From: Sneathiella limimaris
Lineage (GTDB): Bacteria; Pseudomonadota; Alphaproteobacteria; Sneathiellales; Sneathiellaceae
NCBI RefSeq assembly: GCF_012932565.1
Contig: NZ_JABBYJ010000001.1
Span: forward strand, 806,001-870,000
Length of the DNA stretch: 64,000 bases
Reading direction: 5' to 3'
Positions 53,801 through 62,307 of the stretch are shown here, piece by piece. Position 1 is the stretch's first letter; each line of letters begins with the position of its first letter. Position numbers and translations under genes: made by a program. The notes beneath the pieces were generated by a model. It saw nothing but the letters and a program-made list of their open reading frames with translations, searched no databases and was not told the origin of the DNA.

Positions 53801-54957
53801 TGGAAACAAGCATACCGCCGAAAATCCTTTTTTATGTCCAGCATTTGCTGGGCATCGGGCATCTGCGGCGAACCGCTACACTAGCAAGAAATCTGGTCCG
53901 GGCTGGGTTTGATGTCACAGTGGTTTCTGGTGGTCATCCTATCAATATCGATCTTGAGGGAGCTGAAATTGTCCAGCTGCCAGCAACCCGAGCGACAGAC
54001 TTGTTTTTTAAGCAACTTGTTGATGAAGACGGAAATGCGATTGATGATAGCTGGCGTGAAATGCGGGCAGCCAAGCTTCTGGGCATCTATCACCGGGTTA
54101 CACCTGATATTCTGATTACTGAACTTTTCCCGTTCGGGCGCCGGCAAATGCGGTTTGAGATTTTGCCATTGTTGGAAGCGGCTAAATCTGAAATGAAGCC
54201 ACCGTTAATCCTGTCTTCCGTTCGTGATATCCTCGTGGCCCAGACGAAACCCGGGCGGAATGACGAGATGTTGGATCTTGTTCGCCGTTATTTTGATAAG
54301 GTGTTGGTTCATGGGGATCCAAACTTGATTTCTCTGGATCGAACTTTCCCTCATACAGAGGCAATCAAGGATCGGATTTTCTACACAGGATATGTAGTAG
54401 ACCGTACGGGTGTAAAAGGTGGACCGGAAGCTCCTGGGTATGATGAGGTTATTGTTTCCAGTGGCGGTGGGGCTGTGGGTCACAACCTTTTAAAAGCTGC
54501 TATTTTGGCTAAACCCAAGACTTTGCTTTCGAATAAAACATGGCGCTGTATGGTTGGGGTTACCGTTGAAGAGGAGCTGTTTCAAGAGTTGAAAGAAATG
54601 GCAGGCCCGGGGGTAATTATTGAGCGTGCTCGAAAAGACTTCACCACCCTACTGATGAATTGCGCACTTTCGATCTCCCAAGGGGGTTACAATACAGTTA
54701 TGGAAGTTCTGCATGCAAAGTGCCGTGCGGTGATCGTACCTTATGCCGGTGGGTTAGAGACTGAACAGACGTTGCGCGCTGAGCTTTTAGCCGCCAAAGG
54801 TGTTTTGCAAATCGCCGAAGAAGACGGCTTAACGCCTGAGAAACTGGCCGAGAAAGTTGATCTTGCTTACGATGGACCTCCGGCCTCAGCCGAAATTGAT
54901 GTTTCTGGAACAGATACAACTGTTGCCTTGTTAAGGGGATGGTTGGCCGAACGCTGA
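53800..54957 (+). CDS. MurG-like predicted glycosyltransferase (COG4671 type)
   Basis: The 385-residue protein opens with ILFYVQHLLGIGHLRRTATLA, the G-x-GH loop of GT28-like enzymes, and in the C-terminal half has VIVSSGGGAVGHNLLKAA (about 206-223), LSISQGGYNTVMEVL (about 288-302) and VPYAGGLETEQTLRAELL, the nucleotide-sugar-binding part of the MurG-type fold. It fits the predicted glycosyltransferase group COG4671. The sugar is unknown. Both ends overlap neighbours (TAATG before; TGATG after). Confidence 0.82.
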   Translation: METSIPPKILFYVQHLLGIGHLRRTATLARNLVRAGFDVTVVSGGHPINIDLEGAEIVQLPATRATDLFFKQLVDEDGNAIDDSWREMRAAKLLGIYHRVTPDILITELFPFGRRQMRFEILPLLEAAKSEMKPPLILSSVRDILVAQTKPGRNDEMLDLVRRYFDKVLVHGDPNLISLDRTFPHTEAIKDRIFYTGYVVDRTGVKGGPEAPGYDEVIVSSGGGAVGHNLLKAAILAKPKTLLSNKTWRCMVGVTVEEELFQELKEMAGPGVIIERARKDFTTLLMNCALSISQGGYNTVMEVLHAKCRAVIVPYAGGLETEQTLRAELLAAKGVLQIAEEDGLTPEKLAEKVDLAYDGPPASAEIDVSGTDTTVALLRGWLAER

Positions 54958-55742
54958 TGAATTACTGGGATCAACTGGATACTGAACTGAACTGTTGGGC
55001 TGAGAGTGGAAAAATTGCCACTTTCTGGTGGCGAGATGATGATCTCAATGAACCGACCCCAGCATTGGACAGATTACTCCACCTTCGTGACCAATTTGAT
55101 ATTCCGCTTACGCTGGCAACCATTCCCGATAAGGTTGACCCTTTGATCGCTTCCGATCTGGAAGGATGTGAGCTTATCCAGCACGGTGTTACTCATCAGT
55201 CTTTTTCTGCAAAAGGCATGAAGAAATCTGAATTTCCAGCCGAAAGGGATCTGAAAGAGGTCGAGGATCAGCTGCGCGTTGGCAAATATCGGATGGAAGA
55301 TCTGTTTTCTGATAATTTTTTTGCTTTTTTTGTGCCTCCATGGAATCGCATTTCGGATATCCATATTCCGACCCTACAGAAGTTGGGATTTGCAGGATTA
55401 TCAAGGTTCAAGGCAAGAAATTCAGCTTGTCCGCTGCCGGGTTTTGCTGAAATAAACACCCATATTGATCCAGTTTTTTGGAGAGGTGGTCGTAGTGCCA
55501 GATCTGAAACTGAGATTCTCAAAGATATTCTTGATCACCTGAAGGCAAGACGGTCAGGAAGTGTTGACGCAAGTGAACCAACGGGTTTGTTGACCCATCA
55601 TCTGATGTTTGATCAAGATTTATGGGCGATTACGTTTAAGCTTTTGTCTTATCTACAAGAAAAAAATACCGTAAGGTTTCTGACCTTGAGAGGGGCCATG
55701 GCCCTGATTGATGAACTCTCAACTCTGGACGATTATCTTTAA
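54957..55742 (+). CDS. NodB-type polysaccharide deacetylase-like protein
   Basis: The 261-residue protein has the NodB-like features FWWRDDDLNEPTPALDRLL (Asp cluster near residues 23-25), the metal His in LIQHGVTHQSF (about 74-84), and FFVPPWNR (about 125-132), typical of a distinct deacetylase branch. It has no signal peptide, so it is cytosolic, unlike the secreted deacetylase at 26940. A cytosolic deacetylase in a glycosyltransferase operon may deacetylate a lipid-linked or nucleotide-linked amino sugar. ATG 54957 overlaps the previous stop (TGATG); an upstream ATG at 54939 would give more overlap and no reason. Confidence 0.8.
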   Translation: MNYWDQLDTELNCWAESGKIATFWWRDDDLNEPTPALDRLLHLRDQFDIPLTLATIPDKVDPLIASDLEGCELIQHGVTHQSFSAKGMKKSEFPAERDLKEVEDQLRVGKYRMEDLFSDNFFAFFVPPWNRISDIHIPTLQKLGFAGLSRFKARNSACPLPGFAEINTHIDPVFWRGGRSARSETEILKDILDHLKARRSGSVDASEPTGLLTHHLMFDQDLWAITFKLLSYLQEKNTVRFLTLRGAMALIDELSTLDDYL

Positions 55743-55759
55743 CCTAAAAAAGAGCACGA

Positions 55760-56281
55760 ATGGCCCGAAAGTTTACATATCCCGCTCCTGAAATCCGGAA
55801 AGAGTATTTCAGAGCAGGGATTGGAATGATCTTAACAGGCGTTCCCCTCTTGTTGTTCCGGCCATCATCTGTCATTGTTTCCCTATTGGGTTTCTTGTTT
55901 TGCCTGTTCTTTCTTTACGGGATCCGGTCTTACTTACGAAGTCGTTTGACTGTTTTCCTGGGACAAGATGGGATTTGTTGTGAAGGTAATGGCCGAAAGG
56001 AAATCCGTTGGGAGGATCTTACGGGATTGCGTTTGTCATATTTTTCCAGCCGACGGGATGGAGAAAAAGGGTGGATGCAACTGAGATTGAAGAGTAGGGG
56101 GATCAGCTTGAAGGTGGAATCAACCATCAATGAGTTTAGCGATCTGGTTGCGATTTGCATGTCGGTCGCGAAAGACCGGGGTCTTGTTCTTGATCCGGCT
56201 ACTGTCAGGAATTTGCGTGCCTTGGGACTGCTGGAGGATGCGTCGGATACACAGCATTATCAAGGATGGGGAAAAGAGTAA
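55760..56281 (+). CDS. Small membrane protein, unknown (PH-like soluble part)
   Basis: I do not recognise a named family. The 173-residue protein has two hydrophobic helices close together (about residues 20-37 and 39-58, a hairpin in the membrane), then a basic stretch and a mostly beta region (LTVFLGQDGICCEG, IRWEDLTGLRLSYF, WMQLRLKSRGISLKVES) followed by a helix, as in bacterial PH-like domains. It would face the cytosol. It lies 17 bases after the deacetylase gene and three bases before the ABC ATPase gene, so it probably belongs to the same message and might be a membrane adaptor. Confidence 0.65.
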   Translation: MARKFTYPAPEIRKEYFRAGIGMILTGVPLLLFRPSSVIVSLLGFLFCLFFLYGIRSYLRSRLTVFLGQDGICCEGNGRKEIRWEDLTGLRLSYFSSRRDGEKGWMQLRLKSRGISLKVESTINEFSDLVAICMSVAKDRGLVLDPATVRNLRALGLLEDASDTQHYQGWGKE

Positions 56282-56284
56282 CAG

Positions 56285-58177
56285 ATGTCCAACGTGTTGC
56301 TGGTACGAGATCTCAAAATCGAATTTCGTGTGTCTGAAGGTACTGTAAAAGCCGTCGACGGTGTTAGTTTTCGTGTTCCGATGGGCAAGACAGTTGCTCT
56401 GGTTGGGGAAAGCGGATCTGGGAAATCCGTGATTAGTCAGGCGATCATGTCTATTCTTCCAAAATCCGCACATATCACGGATGGGGAGATTCTATTTTTT
56501 GACCCGGATAAGCCTGGAAACTTCTATGACATCGCTAAGTTGAAACCAGACAGCAAGGAAATGCGTCAGATCCGCGGTGGTAGAATAACCATTATCTTTC
56601 AAGAACCGATGACTTCACTTTCCCCTTTGCACACTATTGGGGACCAGATTTCTGAAGCGCTGCATCTTCATCAAAAAAAATCAAAAGCAGAAGGTCTAGA
56701 ACTGACTATTGATATGTTGCGATTAGTTGGCTTTCCAGATCCAGAAGCTGCGGTTAATACCTACCCTTTTGAACTTTCTGGTGGTTTGCGTCAGCGGGCC
56801 ATGATTGCAATGGCAATGATCTGTAATCCAGCATTGCTGATTGCGGATGAACCAACAACTGCGCTGGATGTGACCATTCAGGCCCAGATCTTGGATTTGA
56901 TGCAAAAATTGCAGGAAAAACTGGAAATGGCGATCCTGCTCATCACCCATGATCTTGGTGTCGTTGCCAGCATGGCTGACGAAGTCGTGGTTATGTATCA
57001 CGGCAAGATCATGGAGCAAGGAAGCCTTGAGGATATCTTCCGAGATCCAAGTCACCCCTATTTGAAAGCATTGCTTAAGGCGGTGCCCCGTTTTGATATG
57101 AAAGAAGGGGAGCGGCTAACCCCAATTCGGGAGATTACCCGTAATGCTGACAGTAAGTTTCTGGCTCAGGCAAATCCGCGGGACATGTCTGAAACAGACA
57201 GCAAACCAATTTTGGAGGTTTCGAACCTTTCCAAAGTTTTCAACACCCGAAAAACAACTATTATTGGAAACAAGCCAGGCGGTTCGATCCGGGCCGTTGA
57301 TCACGTCAGTTTCTTTGTCAATCCGGGAGAATGTCTCGGGCTGGTTGGGGAGTCCGGGTGTGGTAAAACAACCCTTTCCAAAATGATCCTACGGGCAGTC
57401 AGTGCAACCTCCGGATCCGTTATCTATAACGATAGAGGTCAGGATTTAGATGTTCTTAGCCTCAATAAGTCCCAGCTTTTTGACTATCGCAGTAAGGTTC
57501 AATTTATATTCCAGGATCCTTTTTCCTCATTGAATCCGCGGATGACTGTTTTTGATATTATTTCTGAACCGCTGGTTATTCATAATATCGGGACACAGAA
57601 AGAACGAGAAGAAACTGTCAAAGAGCTGATGGAGCTGGTCGGTTTGGATGTGAGGTTCCTAAGGCGCTATCCGCATTCTTTCTCAGGCGGGCAACGTCAA
57701 CGGATTGGTATTGCTCGTGCGCTTGCCTTGAAGCCGGATTTGCTAATATGTGATGAGCCTGTTTCTGCTCTGGATGTATCCATCCAAGCGCAGATTCTAA
57801 ATCTACTCAAAGATCTGCAAAAGGAATTGGGTCTGACTTATTTGTTCATTTCCCATAACTTGGCGGTCGTTGATTATATCGCAGATCGGATTGCCGTTAT
57901 GTGTCGGGGCAGACTAGTTGAAACGGCACCAAAGGATGTTCTTTTTAAAAATCCGATCCATCCTTATACGAAGCGGTTGCTTGCCGCGGTCCCTGAACCC
58001 AATCCGGAGCATCGACTGGACTTCGACCATTTGGTGTCCGAAAAAGCTTCAGATCCTGCTGCTTGGCAAGCACCGTTTACAATCAGCGAAGATGCGACAC
58101 CGCTTATGCTGGATATGGGGAATGGACATTTTGTTCGAGTTCACGAAGGGACGACAGTTGAGGAATTGAGAGCATGA
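56285..58177 (+). CDS. Oligopeptide-type ABC transporter ATPase (two fused NBDs)
   Basis: The 630-residue protein fuses two nucleotide-binding domains, like YejF or GsiA. The first (about 1-270) has GESGSGKSVISQAIM, LSGGLRQRAMIAMAM and LLIADEPTTALD; the second (about 310-600) has GESGCGKTTLSKMIL, FSGGQRQRIGIARAL and LLICDEPVSALD, both with the oligopeptide C-terminal motif HPYLKALLKAVP and HPYTKRLLAAVP. All active-site residues are intact. It energises import with the permeases at 60089 and 61114 and binds upstream of the solute-binding gene with an ATGA overlap. Confidence 0.93.
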   Translation: MSNVLLVRDLKIEFRVSEGTVKAVDGVSFRVPMGKTVALVGESGSGKSVISQAIMSILPKSAHITDGEILFFDPDKPGNFYDIAKLKPDSKEMRQIRGGRITIIFQEPMTSLSPLHTIGDQISEALHLHQKKSKAEGLELTIDMLRLVGFPDPEAAVNTYPFELSGGLRQRAMIAMAMICNPALLIADEPTTALDVTIQAQILDLMQKLQEKLEMAILLITHDLGVVASMADEVVVMYHGKIMEQGSLEDIFRDPSHPYLKALLKAVPRFDMKEGERLTPIREITRNADSKFLAQANPRDMSETDSKPILEVSNLSKVFNTRKTTIIGNKPGGSIRAVDHVSFFVNPGECLGLVGESGCGKTTLSKMILRAVSATSGSVIYNDRGQDLDVLSLNKSQLFDYRSKVQFIFQDPFSSLNPRMTVFDIISEPLVIHNIGTQKEREETVKELMELVGLDVRFLRRYPHSFSGGQRQRIGIARALALKPDLLICDEPVSALDVSIQAQILNLLKDLQKELGLTYLFISHNLAVVDYIADRIAVMCRGRLVETAPKDVLFKNPIHPYTKRLLAAVPEPNPEHRLDFDHLVSEKASDPAAWQAPFTISEDATPLMLDMGNGHFVRVHEGTTVEELRA

Positions 58178-60072
58178 AGAAACTGCTTTATCTTCTCTTT
58201 TTAATTTCGTTTGCTGGGGTCAGTCAGAGCGCTTATGCGGCTGACACTCCTGAAGTCCCTTATTTTGCTGAAGCGGTGCAATCAGGTGACCTTCCGCCAG
58301 TGTCTAAGCGGCTTCCTGCGACGCCTCGTGTGGTTTCCTTATATGAAGACCAGGTCCTTGGAGAATATGGGGGAACTCTAAACAGCCTTATTGGCAATGC
58401 ATCTGATGTGAAGCTGATGTTTGTCTACGGTTACGCACGTCTTGTGTCTTATACCCCGGATCTTCGAATTGTCCCTGATATTGCAGAAAGTTTTCAGGTT
58501 GAGGATAATCGGATCTTCACGTTCAAATTACGAGAAAACCATCGCTGGTCTGACGGGGCACCTTTTACATCGGAAGATTTTCGGTATTGGTGGGAAGATG
58601 TTGCGAATAATGCGAAACTCTCGCCAACAGGTCCGCCAGCCTCCTTACTGGTCAATGGGGAGCCGCCAAAAGTTTCTTTTCCAGATGCGCTGACTGTTCG
58701 TTATGAATGGTCAAGTCCCAACCCAGACTTCTTGAGCCTTCTTGCAAGTGCGGCGCCGCTGTTGATTTATCGCCCTGCCCATTATCTAAAGCCGTATCAT
58801 GATCGGTATGTCGATAAGTCCAAGATGAACAAAATCCAGAAGATTAAGTTCAAGGCCTGGGCATCCCAGCACAATAGACTGGATAACCTCTATAAATTCG
58901 ACAACCCGGATTTGCCAACGTTGCAGCCATGGCGAAATACAACCGCGTCTCCTGCAAACCGCTTCGTTGGAGAGCGAAACCCATATTTTCACCGAGTAGA
59001 TGAGTTGGGTCGCCAGCTTCCCTATATTGATCGGGTCATTCTTTCTGTATCGGAGCCGAAACTGATTTCTGCAAAGGCGGCTTCCGGGGATGTCGATCTT
59101 CAGGTTCGAGCTCTAAAATTGCAGGATGCAACTTTCCTCAAAGCCAACGAAAAACGATCAAAATACAGGACACTTCTGTGGCCGACGGTTCGGGGATCGC
59201 ATTTTGTGTTGTTTCCAAATTTAAATGTGGTTGATCCAAAATGGAGGAAATTGATCCGTGATGTCCGTTTCCGCAGGGCGTTATCACTGGGTATCGACCG
59301 GGCCGAGATAAATGACGTCCTGTTTTTTGGTTTGGCAAAAGAGGGTAACAATACAGTTCAGGAGCAAAGTGAACTTTACGAAGAGAGATTTCAGAAAGAT
59401 TGGGCCTATTTGGATTTCGACAAAGCAAATGCGCTTTTGGATGAAATGGGTCTGACGGAGCGTGATGAAAACGGTATCCGGTTAATGGAGGATGGATCAC
59501 CTCTTACCATCATCGTCGAGACGGCTGGTGAAAGTACAGAACAAACTGATGTATTGGAGCTCATCCGTGACAGCTGGAAAGAGATTGGAATTGCCCTCTT
59601 TACCAAACCATCGCAGCGCGCAGTATTCCGAAATCGGATTTTCGCAGGAGAGACGGTCATATCCGTATGGTCAGGTTTTGAAAATGGTGTTGCAAATCCG
59701 AGTGCCAGCCCTGCTCTCTTGGCTCCAACAACGCAGGTTGGTTATCAATGGCCTAAATGGGGTCAATATTATGAAACCAAAGGTAAGTCCGGTGAGCCAG
59801 TTGACATGCCGGAAGTTGAACGTCTCTATGACCTTTACAGAGAGTGGCGGGTCTCCAGCACAGATGCGGAACGAACTCGGATTTGGAAGGAAATGCTCGC
59901 AATTCATGCAGAACAACAGTTCACTATAGGGGTTGTGAGCGGTATTTTGCAGCCAATTGTTGTTAAAAACAGCCTTCAGAATGTGCCTAAGACTGCAATA
60001 TTCAACTGGGATCCAGGGGCACATTTTGGCATGTATCATCCAGATTTGTTCTGGTTTAAAGCGGACGGCTAG
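58174..60072 (+). CDS. Family 5 extracellular solute-binding protein
   Basis: The 632-residue protein has a signal peptide of about 22 residues (cleavage after AYA) and the SBP_bac_5 fold: YARLVSYTPDLRIVPDIAESF, FTFKLRENHRWSDGAPFTSEDFRYWWEDV in pieces (about 108-140), and FRRALSLGIDRAEINDVLFFG (about 366-386). It is longer than the OppA average and lies in the YejA/large-substrate group. Substrates are peptides, opines or sugar-peptides; not determined by sequence. Starts in an ATGA overlap with the ATPase gene. Confidence 0.92.
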   Translation: MKKLLYLLFLISFAGVSQSAYAADTPEVPYFAEAVQSGDLPPVSKRLPATPRVVSLYEDQVLGEYGGTLNSLIGNASDVKLMFVYGYARLVSYTPDLRIVPDIAESFQVEDNRIFTFKLRENHRWSDGAPFTSEDFRYWWEDVANNAKLSPTGPPASLLVNGEPPKVSFPDALTVRYEWSSPNPDFLSLLASAAPLLIYRPAHYLKPYHDRYVDKSKMNKIQKIKFKAWASQHNRLDNLYKFDNPDLPTLQPWRNTTASPANRFVGERNPYFHRVDELGRQLPYIDRVILSVSEPKLISAKAASGDVDLQVRALKLQDATFLKANEKRSKYRTLLWPTVRGSHFVLFPNLNVVDPKWRKLIRDVRFRRALSLGIDRAEINDVLFFGLAKEGNNTVQEQSELYEERFQKDWAYLDFDKANALLDEMGLTERDENGIRLMEDGSPLTIIVETAGESTEQTDVLELIRDSWKEIGIALFTKPSQRAVFRNRIFAGETVISVWSGFENGVANPSASPALLAPTTQVGYQWPKWGQYYETKGKSGEPVDMPEVERLYDLYREWRVSSTDAERTRIWKEMLAIHAEQQFTIGVVSGILQPIVVKNSLQNVPKTAIFNWDPGAHFGMYHPDLFWFKADG

Positions 60073-60088
60073 GGGGGAACTAACAGGC

Positions 60089-61117
60089 ATGTTCAGCTAT
60101 TTTATCCAGAGACTGCTGGTCATGATACCCACCTTGTTGGTGGTGAGTATTCTGACATTTATCATTATTCAGCTTCCGCCAGGTGACTACCTTTCCAATC
60201 AGCTGCAGGAATTGAAAGCTCAAGGGGAGAGCGCGACAGCCGCTGCAAAAATTACATTCCTTCGGGAACAGTATTCCTTGGATAAACCCTTGATAGAGCA
60301 ATACGCAATCTGGATGGGATTCTGGCCTGGACCTAATGGTTTTTCAGGTCTTTTGCAGGGAGACTGGGGGCATAGTTTTGCCTATGACCTACCCGTGACT
60401 GAGGTCCTGGGCGATCGAATGTTGCTTACCTTTGTCGTGAACTTCTCGACTATCTTGTTTATTTACATCGTAGCTTTTCCGATCGGGGTCTACTCTGCGA
60501 CTAGGCAATATTCGATTGGGGATTATGGATTTACCCTCATTGGCTACTTAGGACTTGCGACACCTAACTTCCTGCTCGCCATGGTCTTGCTGTACTACGC
60601 AAACTATTATTTTGGCCTTTCCATCGGTGGTTTGATGGATGAACAATATCTCGACCAACCCTGGAGCGTAGATAAGGTTCTCTCAATTCTCGATCATATG
60701 ATCATCCCCGTGATCGTGATTGGAACCAGTGGAACGGCTGCAATGATCCGGCGCTTGCGAGCGAATTTGCTGGATGAGTTGCAAAAGCAATATGTCACGA
60801 CCGCAAAGGCCAAAGGTGTGCCGAAATTGCGGGCATTGATTAAATATCCGATCCGGATGTCCCTAAATCCATTCATTGCTGACATTGGGAATTTGTTACC
60901 TGATGTGATTTCTGGCTCTGTCATTGTGAGTGCTGTTCTGAGTTTGCCAACCGCAGGACCGATGCTGCTCGAGGCACTTCGCAGTCAGGATCAGTATCTA
61001 GCGGGCTCCTTCCTGATGTTTCTGGCCCTGCTTACAGTGATTGGTGTGTTTATTTCTGACCTGTTACTTGCAGCCCTTGATCCTAGAATCAGGCTTAGTG
61101 GGGGGGCGACAAAATGA
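60089..61117 (+). CDS. Oligopeptide-type ABC transporter permease (first)
   Basis: A 342-residue permease with six hydrophobic helices and the DppB/YejB-type opening MFSYFIQRLLVMIPTLLVVSILTFIIIQLPPGD (in pieces), plus the EAA-like loop RANLLDELQKQYVTTAKAKGVPKL (about 230-253) that docks to the ATPase. I chose ATG 60089 after a GGGGGAAC site, because an upstream frame reaching 59957 would overlap the binding-protein gene by over 100 bases. It overlaps the next gene by ATGA. Confidence 0.92.
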   Translation: MFSYFIQRLLVMIPTLLVVSILTFIIIQLPPGDYLSNQLQELKAQGESATAAAKITFLREQYSLDKPLIEQYAIWMGFWPGPNGFSGLLQGDWGHSFAYDLPVTEVLGDRMLLTFVVNFSTILFIYIVAFPIGVYSATRQYSIGDYGFTLIGYLGLATPNFLLAMVLLYYANYYFGLSIGGLMDEQYLDQPWSVDKVLSILDHMIIPVIVIGTSGTAAMIRRLRANLLDELQKQYVTTAKAKGVPKLRALIKYPIRMSLNPFIADIGNLLPDVISGSVIVSAVLSLPTAGPMLLEALRSQDQYLAGSFLMFLALLTVIGVFISDLLLAALDPRIRLSGGATK

Positions 61118-62298
61118 GTGATTCAATTAATAGCGGCAGGGATGGTCAGCTAGAGCATTGGTACTCTAAGGAGCCGTTTGATCCGCTATCAGTCGAGAAG
61201 CTCTCTCCTGAGCAGGAAAAATATTATATGGCCTCTCAGTGGAAGATGATGTGGTGGAAGTTCTGCCGGCATCGTCTTGCGGTGATCAGTGGTATCATCC
61301 TTCTGCTTTTTTATCTCTCGACAATCTTTGCAGAATTCCTGGCTCCTTATGAACTTCATAGTCGGAACACACGCAATATTTTTGCGCCGCCCCAGTCAGT
61401 TCATATTTTTCATGAAGGGGAACTGAGAGCACCATTTGTGTATGGATATCGTCAGAAGCTCAATCTGGATACCCTGCAGCGGGAATACCGAGTGGATAAA
61501 ACCCGCATTTATCCGCTGCGTTTTTTCTGTAGTGGCGATGAATATAAAATGTGGGGAATGTTTGATGCGGATCTGCATCTGGTTTGCGCCGACGATCAGC
61601 GCCGGGCCACCTTCTTCTGGTTGGGAACGGATCGATTGGGACGGGATATTTTCTCTCGGATCATTTATGGAACCCGGATTTCCCTGACCATTGGGCTAAT
61701 CGGGATTATCATCAGCTTCACCCTTGGTATCGTTCTTGGCGGGATCTCGGGATATTACGGTGGCTGGGTTGATAACATAATTCAGCGAACGATTGAGTTG
61801 TTGAAGTCTCTCCCGCAATTACCTTTGTGGCTTGCTTTGTCGGCGGCACTACCTGTGACTTGGTCGCCTATCTGGGTATTTTTCGGATTGTCGATTATCC
61901 TTGGCCTTCTTGATTGGCCGGGGCTCGCGAGGGCGGTGCGATCGAAATTCCTCTCGTTGAGAGAGGAGGATTTTACCACTGCAGCTCAATTAATGGGAGC
62001 AAGTCCAAGCCGAATTATCGGGCGTCATCTATTGCCGTCTTTTGCTTCCCATTTGATTGCGAGTGCAAGTCTTGCTGTCCCAAGTATGATTTTAGGTGAG
62101 ACTGCCCTATCTTTCCTTGGGCTGGGGTTGAGGCCACCGATTACATCTTGGGGTGTTCTGCTGAATGAGACGACAAATATCAACGCTGTGGCGACAACAC
62201 CCTGGCTGATGTACCCGGTTGTTCCTGTCATCATTGTTGTGTTGGCGTTTAATTTCCTCGGCGACGGACTTCGGGACGCAGCGGATCCTTACAAGTAA
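61114..62298 (+). CDS. Oligopeptide-type ABC transporter permease (second)
   Basis: A 394-residue permease of the DppC/YejE type. An N-terminal cytosolic region (1-45) precedes the first helix (about 57-73); a periplasmic stretch of about 100 residues (80-175) follows, longer than in DppC and typical of YejE. The remaining helices carry LGTDRLGRDIFSRIIYGTRISL (about 171-192) and the EAA loop LREEDFTTAAQLMGASPSRIIGRHLLP (in pieces, about 284-310). It completes the four-protein transporter; it is convergent with the cyclase gene, nine bases apart. Confidence 0.92.
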   Translation: MSDSINSGRDGQLEHWYSKEPFDPLSVEKLSPEQEKYYMASQWKMMWWKFCRHRLAVISGIILLLFYLSTIFAEFLAPYELHSRNTRNIFAPPQSVHIFHEGELRAPFVYGYRQKLNLDTLQREYRVDKTRIYPLRFFCSGDEYKMWGMFDADLHLVCADDQRRATFFWLGTDRLGRDIFSRIIYGTRISLTIGLIGIIISFTLGIVLGGISGYYGGWVDNIIQRTIELLKSLPQLPLWLALSAALPVTWSPIWVFFGLSIILGLLDWPGLARAVRSKFLSLREEDFTTAAQLMGASPSRIIGRHLLPSFASHLIASASLAVPSMILGETALSFLGLGLRPPITSWGVLLNETTNINAVATTPWLMYPVVPVIIVVLAFNFLGDGLRDAADPYK

Positions 62299-62307
62299 AG
62301 GCGTGAT

